Notes: generated by a model not told the origin, from the letters alone. Shown: positions 17,987 through 27,437, numbered from the stretch's first letter. The stretch: DNA of 64,000 bases from Halobiforma lacisalsi AJ5 (GCF_000226975.2 NZ_CP019285.1:930001-994000); one strand, 5' to 3'. Program-made: numbers and translations.

Positions 17987-20338
17987 ATGGCACACTCGTC
18001 AACGCGTCCCCGCCCCCGAACGATTCTCTACGCGGCCACGACCGAAGCGACGGCCCGCGAGGGAGCGGCGGCGCTCGAGCGAACGATCGACGAGACGACC
18101 GCTAGAACCGACGACGAACCGACGGTTCACCCGATCGGGACCCCCCAGCGGATCCGCGAGTTCGCCCCCGAGGCCGACTGCGTCGTCTTCGCCGAGCGCG
18201 AGGCGGATCGAACCGGCGACGGAAACCCCGGTTTCGGGCTGACCGCAAACGTCGACCTGCTCGAGGTGGCCGAGGCCTGCGGGGAGACGCCGCTCGTCGT
18301 CTTCACCGACGACTCCTACGCCTCGACGGCTTCGCGGTCCGCCGACAGGGTCGACGGCTACGTCCGGCGCGGGACCGACGACGCGGTCTCCCACCTGGCC
18401 GACGAGGTCGAACGGGCATGTCACGACGTCGCGACGGCCGGCACCGGATCCGGCGGAGGGTCGGCGAGCGCGGGGTCGGGGTCGCGATCGGAACCGACCG
18501 GCACGCCCGCGCCCCCACCGGGCGACCAGCGGGTCGCGGACCGCTCGGACGTGGGGGGAGCGCGACCGAACGCGCCTTCGGGGCCGGGAATCGAGGGCCA
18601 AGACAGCCCCGACGACCCCACCAACGGCGACGCCGGCGAGACGAGCGGAGCGACCACCGCCGTCCTCGAGGCCGCGGCACGACTCGCCGACTGCCGGGAC
18701 CGCGAGCGACTCTTCGAGCAACTGATCGAGGAGGTCGTCGAGGTGCTCGGCTACGAGTACTGCTGGATCGCGACGGTCAAGTTCGGCGACCTCGTCCCGC
18801 GGGCGACCTCGTCGGCGATCCCCGAGGAAACGATCGGCGACACGCCCGTCCACAGCCCCTTCGGTCGGGCGTTCCGGAACGACTCCGCCGTCCGGATCGA
18901 CCTCGGACTGCACGACGTCCTCGAGCGCCCCGGCGAGAACGCGCGGTCGCTGTACAGCGTGCCGGTCGGCGACGTGGGTGTGTTGCAGGTAGTCGTGGAT
19001 TCCCCCGAGACGGGTGAGAGCGAGACCGCGAGCGACGGCGGGACCGTCGAAACGGACCGCTACGCCCAGTCCAGCGACGAGTCCGACCTCGAGATACTCG
19101 AGTCGCTGTGTGAGTACGCCGCCACGATCCTCGAGCGAAACTGGACCGAACGGGGACTGATCAACGAACGCGACCGGGTCCGCCGCGAGCAGGAACGGCT
19201 CGAGGCCGAACGCGACCTGCTGGCCGACGCCTCCCGGCGACTCGAGACCGAACGCGACCGGCTCCAGCGCGTGTTCGAGAACGTGCCCGACCCCGCGGTC
19301 AGGTACGAACTCGAGGACGGCCGCGCCGTCGTCCGGGCCATCAACGGGGCGTTCGCGGAGACGTTCGACGCCGATCCCGACGCGCTCACGGGCGAACCGA
19401 TCGCCGAGTACACCGTCCCCGACGGCCTCGAGGAACGCGCCGAGACCCTCGCCGCAGCGCTGCGCTCCGGGGAGCGGCAACTGCTGATCCACCGCCGCGA
19501 GACGGTCGAAGGCGTCCGGGACTTCGTGCTGACCGCGGTGCCGCTCGAGACGGTCGTGGAGGGTGACGACGGGGACGAGGACGGCGACGGCGACGGCGAC
19601 GCTGGCGAGAAAGCGGACGCCGACGGCGAACTGCGGACGGAAACCGGCCTCCTCGTCTACGACGACGTCACCGAGCGCAAGCGCCGCGAACTCGAGCACG
19701 CCGCCGCGACCGAACGCCTCGAGACGATCGCCGAACTGGTCGACGACGACGTGCTCGCACCGCTGAACGTCGCCCGGAGCTACCTCGAACTCGCCGAGGA
19801 GACCGGCAAGGAGGAACACTTCCGAACCATCGCCGATGCCCACGAGCAACTCGAGGCCGGGCTCGCCGCGCTGGAAGCCCTGGCCGACGCCGACGAGGCC
19901 GAACCCGTCGCGGTCAGCGACGTCGCGCGCCGCGCCTGGGCGACCGTCGACACCGGCGACGCGCGGCTCGTCACCGAGAGCGACCTCGTGCTCGAGGCCG
20001 ACCGCGAGCGCCTGCGGGAGCTGTTCGAACACGTGCTCGAGACGGCGGTCGACGGGGAGCGGACGGCCGACGCCGGATCGGAGCCGATCACCGTCACCGT
20101 CGGCGCGACCGACGACGGCTTCTACGTGGCCGGAGACCGGCCCGCAAACGAGGACGGGCCGGACGGCCGCCAGGAAGCACCCACACCGGGTCGACTCGAC
20201 GGCACGGAGGGGGCGGGCCTCCAGTTGGACGCCGTCGAGGAGATCGCCGCGGCTCACGGCTGGGACGTCGGCGTCGCCGAGGACGAGGACGGGACGGCCT
20301 TCGCGTTCCGCGGGGTCGACGCCCTCGATCTGACCTGA
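17987..20338 (+). CDS. GAF-PAS sensor protein with degenerate histidine-kinase core
   Basis: A 783-aa cytosolic protein. Order: an N-terminal receiver-like domain (about 1-135, ILYAATTEATAREG to VVFTDDSYASTA), a Gly/Ser/Pro linker, a GAF domain (about 220-375, GYEYCWIATVKFGDLVPRA), a coiled coil, a PAS domain (about 420-545, RVFENVPDPAVRYELEDG), and a C-terminal kinase-like region (about 565-780). The H-box, usually SHDLRNPLN in haloarchaeal kinases, reads VDDDVLAPLNVARSYLELA, so the phospho-acceptor His is Asp, and the N-box and glycine loops are hardly visible. It is likely a pseudokinase or ligand sensor rather than an autophosphorylating kinase. No partner regulator adjacent. Confidence 0.8.
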   Translation: MAHSSTRPRPRTILYAATTEATAREGAAALERTIDETTARTDDEPTVHPIGTPQRIREFAPEADCVVFAEREADRTGDGNPGFGLTANVDLLEVAEACGETPLVVFTDDSYASTASRSADRVDGYVRRGTDDAVSHLADEVERACHDVATAGTGSGGGSASAGSGSRSEPTGTPAPPPGDQRVADRSDVGGARPNAPSGPGIEGQDSPDDPTNGDAGETSGATTAVLEAAARLADCRDRERLFEQLIEEVVEVLGYEYCWIATVKFGDLVPRATSSAIPEETIGDTPVHSPFGRAFRNDSAVRIDLGLHDVLERPGENARSLYSVPVGDVGVLQVVVDSPETGESETASDGGTVETDRYAQSSDESDLEILESLCEYAATILERNWTERGLINERDRVRREQERLEAERDLLADASRRLETERDRLQRVFENVPDPAVRYELEDGRAVVRAINGAFAETFDADPDALTGEPIAEYTVPDGLEERAETLAAALRSGERQLLIHRRETVEGVRDFVLTAVPLETVVEGDDGDEDGDGDGDAGEKADADGELRTETGLLVYDDVTERKRRELEHAAATERLETIAELVDDDVLAPLNVARSYLELAEETGKEEHFRTIADAHEQLEAGLAALEALADADEAEPVAVSDVARRAWATVDTGDARLVTESDLVLEADRERLRELFEHVLETAVDGERTADAGSEPITVTVGATDDGFYVAGDRPANEDGPDGRQEAPTPGRLDGTEGAGLQLDAVEEIAAAHGWDVGVAEDEDGTAFAFRGVDALDLT

Positions 20339-20348
20339 CGCGATCGGC

Positions 20349-20891
20349 TCAGGCCACGTACCGGGCCGGCACCGAAAGGCCGAACTCCGCGGCCGACTCC
20401 GCGACGATTCCCTTTCTCGTGTAGATGTCGGGCTTGTAGTACAACTCCTTCGTGATCCCGTACTCCTCGCGGATGTGGTCCCTGACGCGGTCGACGTCGC
20501 CCTTCGCGAAGTAGTTCGGCGTGTAGACAGTCAGGAGGTAGTCGTCGTACATCTCGAGGTGGTCGTATCCGTAGGTCGTCATCGCTTTCGCGGCCCAGAT
20601 GATCCCGTCCTCTGCGTCGGCAACGAACTCGGGCCACAGTTCCGCGATGCGCTCCCCGGTGCCGGTCACCTGCCACTTGCCGATCGTCGTCTCCGTCTCG
20701 AGGGCCTCCCGATCGATCTCGGCGACTGCCTCGCTGTCGGCGGGTGGCAAGTCGTCGGCAGTGACCTCCGACGCTCGAGGTACGTCGTGGGTCGAGAAGT
20801 AGGCGTCCGCGCCGATGGCCGGGGCGTCGCTGACGTCTCTACTGCGGAGCCAGTACGTCTCCTCGTCGGTGATATCGAGCGGTGATCGCAC
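20349..20891 (-). CDS. DUF1917 / BLES03-like (putative phosphothreonine-lyase-domain) protein
   Basis: A protein of about 180 aa resembling the DUF1917 family. Conserved-looking segments are TYWLRSRDV, WQVTGTGERIAELWPEF, AEDGIIWAAKAMT, LLTVYTPNYFAKGDVDRVRDHI and ELYYKPDIYTRKGI. Archaeal members carry this name without proven function. A GTG start at 20891 is chosen because the frame further upstream becomes Arg/Ser-rich and overlaps the rfcS antisense. It lies 97 bp downstream of rfcS on the same strand. Confidence 0.65.
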   Translation of the reverse strand: MRSPLDITDEETYWLRSRDVSDAPAIGADAYFSTHDVPRASEVTADDLPPADSEAVAEIDREALETETTIGKWQVTGTGERIAELWPEFVADAEDGIIWAAKAMTTYGYDHLEMYDDYLLTVYTPNYFAKGDVDRVRDHIREEYGITKELYYKPDIYTRKGIVAESAAEFGLSVPARYVA

Positions 20892-20935
20892 ACCTCGAGT
20901 TCGACGGGAGCGAACGACAAGGTTCGCCGAACGGG

Positions 20936-20980
20936 GTGAAAGTGAAAGTGAAAGTGGAAGCGATAACGAAAGTGAAGCGA
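20936..20980. repeat. GTGAAA-type simple repeat downstream of rfcS
   Basis: Between rfcS and the DUF1917-like gene lies a short run of hexameric GTGAAA/GCGAAA-like units (about 20936-20976). No hairpin or gene is evident. It is probably slippage-derived low-complexity DNA. Confidence 0.5.
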
Positions 20981-20988
20981 TCGAACGG

Positions 20989-21981
20989 CTACTCCGCCTC
21001 TTCCAGCGCCAGCGACGCCAGCATTCCCTCGAGTTGCAGCCGCTCGTTCGCCCCCGTCGTGATACGGTAGTCGACCTCGCCGAGGCGCTCGAGCAGCCGG
21101 ACCGTCGCCCGCTCGGGGATGTCGAACTGCCACGCGGAGCGGTGGAGCTGGTCGATGACGTCACCCCCGGCGAGCCCGCGGTCGGTCAGCAGGTCCTCGA
21201 GGGCCGCGCGGGCGGCGGTGAAGTCGCCGTCGATAGCGTGTTCGACCATCTCCTCGACCTCCTCCGGGCGGGCGGTAGAGGTGATCGCGAAGACGGTCTC
21301 CTCGTCGACGGTTTCGCCCATCACGGCTGCGGCCTGGAGGCCGTTGATCGCCTTCCGCATGTCGCCGTCGGCCGCGAAGACCAGGGCGTCGACGCCGTCG
21401 TCGGTCACCTCGATTCCCTCCTCGGCGGCGATCTCGCGGACCTGGGCCTCGGTCGCGTCGTCTGTCAGTTCGGTAAAGCGGAAGACGGCACACCGGGACT
21501 GGATGGGGTCGATGATCTGGCTCGAGTAGTTACACGAGAGGATAAAGCGGGTGTTGCTCGAGAACTGTTCCATCGTGCGCCGGAGCGCCGACTGGGCGTC
21601 GCTGGTCAGCGCGTCGGCCTCGTCGAGGAAGATGATGCGGTGGTCGTAGCCGCCGAACGAGGACCGGGCGAAGTCCTTGATCCGGTCGCGGACGACGTCG
21701 ATCCCGCGCTGGTCGGAGGCGTTGAGCTCGAGGAAGTTCTCCCGCCAGTCGTCGTCGTAGATCTCGCGGGCGATGGCTTGCGCAGCGGTCGTCTTCCCTG
21801 TACCCGCCGGCCCCGCGAACATGAGATGGGGGAGGTCGTCCTGCTCGACGTACCGTTTCAGGCGCGGGACAATGTTCTCGTGGCCCTTGATCTCGTCGAG
21901 CCGTTCCGGCCGGTACTTCTCGATCCAGACCTCGGTCTTGCCGGGTGTCGGCTCCGCCGCCTCGGCGTCGGCCTCGCTCAT
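20989..21981 (-). CDS. rfcS: Replication factor C small subunit (clamp loader)
   Basis: A 330-aa AAA+ ATPase, full length and intein-free, which with the large subunit loads PCNA at primer ends. Visible motifs: [15 protein letters not shown] (RFC box II), Walker [10 protein letters not shown] near residue 53, Walker B FLDEADAL near 117, the SRC motif [10 protein letters not shown] with the arginine finger near 160, and sensor 2 [13 protein letters not shown] near 210. Inteins are common at Walker A in haloarchaeal RFC; none is present. Confidence 0.96.
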   Translation of the reverse strand: MSEADAEAAEPTPGKTEVWIEKYRPERLDEIKGHENIVPRLKRYVEQDDLPHLMFAGPAGTGKTTAAQAIAREIYDDDWRENFLELNASDQRGIDVVRDRIKDFARSSFGGYDHRIIFLDEADALTSDAQSALRRTMEQFSSNTRFILSCNYSSQIIDPIQSRCAVFRFTELTDDATEAQVREIAAEEGIEVTDDGVDALVFAADGDMRKAINGLQAAAVMGETVDEETVFAITSTARPEEVEEMVEHAIDGDFTAARAALEDLLTDRGLAGGDVIDQLHRSAWQFDIPERATVRLLERLGEVDYRITTGANERLQLEGMLASLALEEAE

Positions 21982-22117
21982 ACCGGCTCAACGCGTGGCC
22001 CGGAAATAAAACGACCGAAGGTCGCCGTCGAGTGCGCCGCCACGTTCCCGGTCCCGCAGCCTGAACGCCGACGAGGCCACACACAGTATTTTAGCCCTGC
22101 TCGAGGAAGTAGCGTAC

Positions 22118-23251
22118 ATGTCATTCGAGGAACCATCTCGAGCCCGAATCGCAGTCGTGGTCGTCCTCGCCGCGTTGGTCTGTGCGACGCCTGTAGCAGC
22201 CGCTACCGCGCCCGTCGCCCAGACGGGGACCGACGTCCGGATCGGCGCGACGATCGTCGTCGACGAGGGCGAGACCGTCGAGGGCCTCGAGGCGATCGGG
22301 GGAACGATCCTCGTCGAGGGCACCGTCACCGGCGACGTCGAGGCAGTCGGAGGCGACGTGCGGATCGACGGCGACGTACAGGGCGACGTCGACGCCGTAG
22401 GCGGCACCGTGACGATCGGCGGCGATGTCGGGGGTGACGTCGGAACAGCAGCGGGCAGCCTCGAGATTCTCGAGGGCGCGACGGTCGGCGGCACGCTCTC
22501 GGCGGGTGCCGCCACCGTGACGATCGACGGCACCGTGGTCGGCGATGCGTCCGTCGGTGCCGAGACGATCCGACTGGGCGACAATGCGGCGCTCGAGGGC
22601 GATCTGCGGTACGGCGGCTCGCTCGAGGGTGACACCGACGCGGTCGCGGGCGAGGTCGAACGCGACTCGTCGATCGCCGTCGGCAGCGACCTCGCGCCGA
22701 CGATCGAGCCGCTGGCCTCGTGGGTGGTCGCGCTGTACGCGTTCGCGCTGAACCTGTTGCTCGGGGCCGTGCTGCTGGCCCTGTTCCCGCGGTTCTCGGC
22801 CGGCGTCGCCGACCGGGTCGCGAGCAACCCGGTCCGGACCGGGCTGGTCGGACTGGGTGTCCTCGTCGGGGTGCCGATACTGCTCGTGGCGACGGCGATC
22901 ACCGTGATCGGCATCCCGCTGACGATCGTGGGCACCTTCGCGTTCCTGCTGGTGATCTGGATCGGGATCGTCTACGGCCGGTTCGCCGTCGCCGCGGCGC
23001 TGCTCTCGCTCGCCGGCGTCGAGAACCGGTGGCTGGCGCTGGTCGTCGGCCTCCTGGGCGGCGCGGTGCTCGGACAGATTCCCTACGTCGGCGATCCGCT
23101 CAACCTGCTGATCTTCCTGCTCGGACTGGGCGCGCTCGCCTCGACGCTGTACGGTCCCCGGCGGACCGTCCGCGAGCGAGGGCAGGCGGAACCGGAACCG
23201 GAACCCGGGTACGAGGGAGACGTCGGATCCGACGAACCGGCGACCGACTGA
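22118..23251 (+). CDS. Polymer-forming (bactofilin-like) membrane protein
   Basis: A 377-aa exported or membrane protein. An N-terminal signal peptide (VVVVLAALVCATPVAAATA) precedes a right-handed beta-helix-like repeat region (about 40-190) made of G-D-V units such as VTGDVEAVGGDVRIDGDVQGDVDAVGG, typical of the polymer-forming cytoskeletal/bactofilin class. Four hydrophobic helices follow (about 205-345), then an acidic tail. The repeat presumably lies outside the membrane. Its function in archaea is unknown; polymerisation or cell-envelope organisation is an inference. Confidence 0.82.
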   Translation: MSFEEPSRARIAVVVVLAALVCATPVAAATAPVAQTGTDVRIGATIVVDEGETVEGLEAIGGTILVEGTVTGDVEAVGGDVRIDGDVQGDVDAVGGTVTIGGDVGGDVGTAAGSLEILEGATVGGTLSAGAATVTIDGTVVGDASVGAETIRLGDNAALEGDLRYGGSLEGDTDAVAGEVERDSSIAVGSDLAPTIEPLASWVVALYAFALNLLLGAVLLALFPRFSAGVADRVASNPVRTGLVGLGVLVGVPILLVATAITVIGIPLTIVGTFAFLLVIWIGIVYGRFAVAAALLSLAGVENRWLALVVGLLGGAVLGQIPYVGDPLNLLIFLLGLGALASTLYGPRRTVRERGQAEPEPEPGYEGDVGSDEPATD

Positions 23252-23314
23252 CGCCGAGCGGGACCGAGCGGGGCCGAGCGACGCGCTCAAGTCCGCCCCC
23301 TCGTAACTGGGGGT

Positions 23315-23554
23315 ATGCGCGTCACCGTCGACGTCAAGGGCGAGACTACCCACGAGATCGACCTCGAGGAACTCGGCACCGCCGGCGGTTCGGGCGGTCG
23401 ATCCGAACCGACCTATGCCGACCTCCTCGGGGCAGTCGATCTCAGTCCCCACGAGGTGAGCGTCCTGGTCGACGGCCGGCCGGTACCGGAGGATCAGCCG
23501 GTCGACAGCGACGAAGTGACGGTGTTGCGGTTGATCAAAGGCGGCGCGGCGTGA
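23315..23554 (+). CDS. Ubiquitin-like small archaeal modifier, SAMP2-like
   Basis: A 79-aa beta-grasp protein resembling haloarchaeal SAMP2, which is conjugated to lysines and used for tRNA thiolation after activation by UbaA. The conserved block AVDLSPHEVSVLVDGRPVPEDQ is at residues about 40-61, and the C terminus is VLRLIKGGAA. Active SAMP proteins end in Gly-Gly; here two Ala follow, so a trimming step would be needed, or the protein is not conjugated. A Gly/Ser-rich insert (about 21-30) is also unusual. Confidence 0.82.
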   Translation: MRVTVDVKGETTHEIDLEELGTAGGSGGRSEPTYADLLGAVDLSPHEVSVLVDGRPVPEDQPVDSDEVTVLRLIKGGAA

Positions 23555-23596
23555 CGGCCGGGTTCGCCGCCGTCGGTTCCGACGCGGAGCACGGGA

Positions 23597-24835
23597 TCAG
23601 GCGTTGACGTGTTTGACCTCGTAACCGTGATCCCGGATCGAGCGGATGATCGCCCGCGACTGCCCCGCGCCGCTGGTCTCGATCTGGAAGACGAGGTGGG
23701 CCTCGCCGACGTCGAGTTCCGGCGCCGACCGGTCGTGGCGCACGTTGCGGATGTTGGCGTTGTGTTTCGCGATCAGGCCCGAAATCTCCTCCATCCTCCC
23801 GGACTGGTCGTCGATCCGCACCCGCAGGCGGAGCAACTGATCGCGGTCGCTCAAGGCGTGGACCAGCACCGTCTGGAGCATCGTCATGTCGAGGTTGCCA
23901 CCACAGAGCAGCGGCATCACCGTCTCGCCGGTCACGTCCAGTTCCTCACTGATGATGGCCGCGACCGAGGCCGCACCCGCGCCCTCGACGACCTGTTTCG
24001 CCCGCTCTAACAACAGGAGAATCGCCCGCGCGATCTCCCCGTCGGTCACCGTTACCACCTCGTCGACGTGCTCCTCGATCAGCGAAAGGGTGAGATCGGA
24101 GATCCCGCCCGTCGCGATCCCGTCCGCGATCGTATCGACCGACTCGAGCGAGACCGGCGTCCCCTTCTGAAGGCTGTCGGGAACCGTCGCGGCGTCCGAG
24201 GCCTGGACGCCGACGACACGGGTGTCGGGCGAGAGTTCGGCGAACGCGGTCGCGATCCCGGAGATGAGGCCGCCACCCCCGATCGGAACGACGATCGTGT
24301 CCACCTCGGGGAGGTCCTCGTACATCTCGAGGCCGAGAGTGCCCTGCCCGGCGACGATGGCGGGGTCGTCGTACGCGTGGACGAACTCGACGTCCCCGCC
24401 GTCGTCGGCGATGTCGCGGGCGTGGGCCATCGCCTCGCGGAAGTCGGTGCCGACGAGTTCGACGTCCGCCCCGTACTCGCGAGTCGCATCGACCTTGGCC
24501 TGGGGGGCGCTGCGGGGCATTACGATGGTCGAGTCGATCCCGAGTTTCGTCGCCGCGAGCGCGACCCCCTGGGCGTGGTTGCCCGCGCTGGCCGCGACGA
24601 CGCGGTTCGCCTCCCCCTCCTCGACCGTCTGGGCGATCTTGTTGTACGCGCCCCGGGTCTTGAACGAGCCCGTCCACTGGAGGTGTTCCATCTTGAGGTG
24701 GACCTCGCCGCCGGTGAGTTCGTCCAGCGAGGTGCTCCGTTCGACGGGCGTATGCTTGACGACCGAGTCGTCGTCGAGCCGATCGCGGGCGGCCTCGACG
24801 TCGGCGAACGAGACGGCGTCTGAACTGCGTGTCAT
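23597..24835 (-). CDS. ilvA: Threonine ammonia-lyase (threonine deaminase)
   Basis: A 412-aa PLP enzyme converting L-threonine to 2-oxobutanoate and ammonia, the entry to isoleucine synthesis or threonine catabolism. The PLP Lys is in GSFKTRGAYNK near residue 60, the substrate loop in AASAGNHAQGVA near 87, the phosphate-binding glycine loop in IGGGGLISG near 190, and a single C-terminal ACT domain (about 330-412, LLRLRVRIDDQSGRMEEISGLI) suggests allosteric control. Start ATG at 24835; upstream in-frame codons are the Pro/Gly reading of a repeat. Confidence 0.94.
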   Translation of the reverse strand: MTRSSDAVSFADVEAARDRLDDDSVVKHTPVERSTSLDELTGGEVHLKMEHLQWTGSFKTRGAYNKIAQTVEEGEANRVVAASAGNHAQGVALAATKLGIDSTIVMPRSAPQAKVDATREYGADVELVGTDFREAMAHARDIADDGGDVEFVHAYDDPAIVAGQGTLGLEMYEDLPEVDTIVVPIGGGGLISGIATAFAELSPDTRVVGVQASDAATVPDSLQKGTPVSLESVDTIADGIATGGISDLTLSLIEEHVDEVVTVTDGEIARAILLLLERAKQVVEGAGAASVAAIISEELDVTGETVMPLLCGGNLDMTMLQTVLVHALSDRDQLLRLRVRIDDQSGRMEEISGLIAKHNANIRNVRHDRSAPELDVGEAHLVFQIETSGAGQSRAIIRSIRDHGYEVKHVNA

Positions 24836-24894
24836 CCGTTGTCGCAATATTTGCGCGCGAGTCAATAATGGTTCGTTCCGTGGCCGGCCGCCGG

Positions 24895-25000
24895 GGTGAT
24901 CTGCACCCGGCATCGGGTACCCAATACCCGGTAGCCGGCAGCCACCACCTGGCACCCGACACCCGGCACCCGGAAACCGGAAGCCGTGCAATTTTCCGCA
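24895..25000. repeat. CACCCGG-type degenerate repeat cluster
   Basis: The interval between ilvA and the GNAT gene holds about ten degenerate copies of an ACCCGG/CACCCGGCA unit, some inverted (for example GGGTACCCAATACCCGG). It could fold into hairpins. No gene is seen here. Confidence 0.6.
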
Positions 25001-25134
25001 GCCAGCGACGAATCCACTCACATGGTAGCCGACAGCCCTCCCATCCCACCCCTCGAGCCGTGTCGCACCCTCGAGGAGCGAGCCAATCGGTCGGCACCCG
25101 CCGGCGTTTCGTCTGCGAGTAGCGATCCCCCATC

Positions 25135-25533
25135 ATGAAGCCGTTCGTCCGTCCCGCCCGGTCCACCGATACCCTCGAGGTCAGACGCATCCTCGACGCG
25201 GCCATGCTCGAACCCGGCGACGTCGAGGGGCGGATCGAGACCGGGGACGTGTTCGTCGCCGGCGACGGGAACGGCGACGAGGAACGGATCCTCGGGACGA
25301 TCGTGCTCGAGCCGATCGAGGGCGAGCGCGGCGCACACGTCTCCGCCATCGGCGTCCGCCGCCGCCACCGCGGTAACGGGCTCGGTCGCCGGCTGATCCG
25401 ACACGCACTCGAACGAGAGGGACGGCTCACCGCGCGGTTCGACGACGGCGTGCGGCCGTTCTACGAGTCGCTGGGGTTCGCGATCGAACCCCTGGACGAA
25501 CGCCGACACCGGGGCGTCGTCGTGGACGATTGA
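25135..25533 (+). CDS. GNAT-family N-acetyltransferase
   Basis: A 132-aa acetyltransferase. Motif A is VSAIGVRRRHRGNGLGRRLIRHAL at about residues 68-91, with the RxxGxG acetyl-CoA loop, and the C terminus has the motif B-like VRPFYESLGFAIE. Acceptor unknown. It stands alone in an intergenic setting between the ilvA repeat and a small membrane protein gene. Confidence 0.85.
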   Translation: MKPFVRPARSTDTLEVRRILDAAMLEPGDVEGRIETGDVFVAGDGNGDEERILGTIVLEPIEGERGAHVSAIGVRRRHRGNGLGRRLIRHALEREGRLTARFDDGVRPFYESLGFAIEPLDERRHRGVVVDD

Positions 25534-25687
25534 CGCTCCACGGACGGCGGTCGAGCGGAGAGGGTCCTAATTGACCGAACGTGTTCTTCGACAGTTCCAC
25601 TTACCTGGGAACCGACGGAACGACTGAAGTATCCGAATCGTGGAGAGTCGGTACGGATCCCCGTTTCCGACACCCAATACGACAGCC

Positions 25688-25999
25688 ATGAACGAATACA
25701 CGGCTTTCATCGTGGCAGCCAACGCCGCGACGCTACTCCTCGGCGGCGCGGTCGCGGGGCTCGCCTACCGGGCGTTCCGCCGAACCGGCTCTCGGGCGCT
25801 GCGGGCGGTAGCCGCCGGCTTCGGCTTCATCGTCGCCGGATCGGGCATCGCCGGCCTCGCCCACCTGATCGGCGGGAGCATCGCGCTTGGCGTCGCGATC
25901 CAGAGTTCCTGTACCGCCGGCGGGTTCGCCGTTCTCCTGTACTCGCTGTACACCGAGACATCCGCGACGACGACCGTCACGGTCGGAGGGTCGGGATGA
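25688..25999 (+). CDS. Small haloarchaeal membrane protein (DUF7521-like)
   Basis: A 103-aa protein with three hydrophobic helices (about 3-25, 38-60, 67-88) and a short polar tail. ATG at 25688 gives [20 protein letters not shown]; the earlier in-frame start adds an unlikely N-terminal stretch. In haloarchaea such three-helix proteins often accompany regulators; here it overlaps the start of the FAD-synthase-like gene by four bases (ATGA), so the two are translationally coupled. Confidence 0.7.
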   Translation: MNEYTAFIVAANAATLLLGGAVAGLAYRAFRRTGSRALRAVAAGFGFIVAGSGIAGLAHLIGGSIALGVAIQSSCTAGGFAVLLYSLYTETSATTTVTVGGSG

Positions 26000-26427
26000 G
26001 CGGAGGTGAACGAGCCGAGGCGACCGATCCGGTCCGCGTCGTCGCCCAGGGAACCTTCGACTTGCTCCACCCCGGCCACGTCCACTACCTCGAGGAGGCG
26101 GCCGCGTTGGGCGAGAAACTCCACGTAATCGTCGCCCGCCCGGAGACGGTCGACCACAAACCGGCTCCGATCGTCCCCGCCCCACAGCGACGCGACGCCG
26201 TCGCCGCCCTCGAGGTCGTCGATCACGCCCGGCTTGGCCACCCCGAGGACTTCTCCGTGCCGATCCGGGCGATCGATCCCGACGTGCTCGTGCTGGGTCA
26301 CGACCAGCACCACGACGAACGCGAGGTCACCGCGATGCTCGCCGAGTGGGGGATCGACTGTCGCGTCGAACGGGCCAGCCACCAGAGGCGACGCCCGCCT
26401 CGGCGGGGCGTCGCCACGTATTCGTAG
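25996..26427 (+). pseudogene. ribL: FAD synthase-like adenylyltransferase, C terminus replaced by IS sequence
   Basis: Cytidylyltransferase-fold protein resembling archaeal RibL, which makes FAD from FMN and ATP. The nucleotide motif [21 protein letters not shown] is near residues 15-35 (HPGH class) and [10 protein letters not shown] near 97. Native coding continues to about 26379 (CRVERAS), then the frame enters the 3' end of an ISH3-type transposase and adds about 15 foreign Arg/Pro-rich residues before a stop at 26427. Relatives have about 20 more residues of their own there. Activity may be lost or impaired. Coupled to the small membrane protein upstream. Confidence 0.82.
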
Positions 26428-27437
26428 TGGAGATACCGCCAGACGTTCTGCAACAGCAGACTCACCACGACGTACAGAAACCGAACCGTTGCATCTCGCG
26501 TCGTTGTCGTCGCTATCGCTTGCTCGGACAAGCGATAGCTCGACTCGATACCGAAGCGTTTGCTGTAATGGTAGCGAGCATCGCGTGGTGTCTCAATGAA
26601 CGGCGCGTCAGCGGCGTAGCCGTGACGCGCCACGCCGTGGTCATCGTACCGCCCGTTCAGGTACGTACAGTCGATGTAGACGGAAAACTCGACGGTCCAG
26701 CTGTGGCCGTCGAGTTTCCCTGTCAGATCGTGTTCGATGACACGGCTCCATCCTTCCGAGAGTTCCTGTTGAATCGTCTCACCCCACCAGATGATCGGGA
26801 TCACGTAGGCGTAGTTGTGAGCCTGGAGTAGCGTGAGGCACTTGCTGTCGTAGAATCTGCGATCAAGGTAAACGGCCTTGACCCCGGTGTCAAGGCCGTC
26901 GAGAACACCGAGGAACTCGGCGAGGATGCTGCTGGCGGTGTCGCCGTCTTCGAGACGGCGCACCGCCAGCGTGTAGTGCTTGTTCTTCACGCGTGCGTAG
27001 AGCGTCGCGTACGCGTGGAACGCAGTAGTTCCACGCTTGGCTTCTGAATGATAGAGGCCCTCTGTGTTGTCTTCGTCACCGTAGTAGGACCGCAGGTGGA
27101 GGTCTGCGCAGACCTCCACCTGCTCGGGGAGGAGTTCGACGACATCTCGCCGAAGGGGCTTGTTAGCGACTCGTTCGAGCCGTTCCGGCTCGAACTTCGT
27201 CCGGAGGTGGTACAGGATCGTGTTCGCCGGTGGCGACTCTTTACTGGAGTTGCACAGCGTGGAGATCGAGGTTCCATCGGCGGTCGCGCCGACGAGGACC
27301 TCGTGAATGTCCTCGGGATCGATTTCAGCGTTATTCGCCAGGGTGAGAGAAACTTCCTCGTCAAGCCGGTTGACGAGGAAGTTAAGAAGTTGGTCTTCGT
27401 GGATTTCACTGTCCGCTTGCTTTGCTTGCTTGGACAC
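26380..27437 (-). pseudogene. ISH3-family transposase, C-terminally truncated
   Basis: A DDE transposase of the ISH3/ISH27/ISH51 group, starting with GTG at 27437. The catalytic regions are seen as CADLHLRSYYGDED, VYLDRRFYDSKC and FGIESSYRLSEQ. Homology continues to [14 protein letters not shown], where intact relatives add about 35 residues; here the reading passes into antisense FAD-synthase sequence. The residue after the second Asp (DRGFYD in relatives as I recall them) is Arg, another sign of decay. The element is unlikely to move by itself. Confidence 0.85.

Noticed and set aside
17999-20257. Long open frame opposite the GAF-PAS sensor gene
   Set aside because: Antisense shadow of high-GC codons; no recognisable motif, whereas the plus strand has clear GAF and PAS domains.
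24836-25021. N-terminal extension of threonine deaminase
   Set aside because: The extension translates the CACCCGG repeats and is not conserved in the family; MTRSSDAVSF is the natural start.
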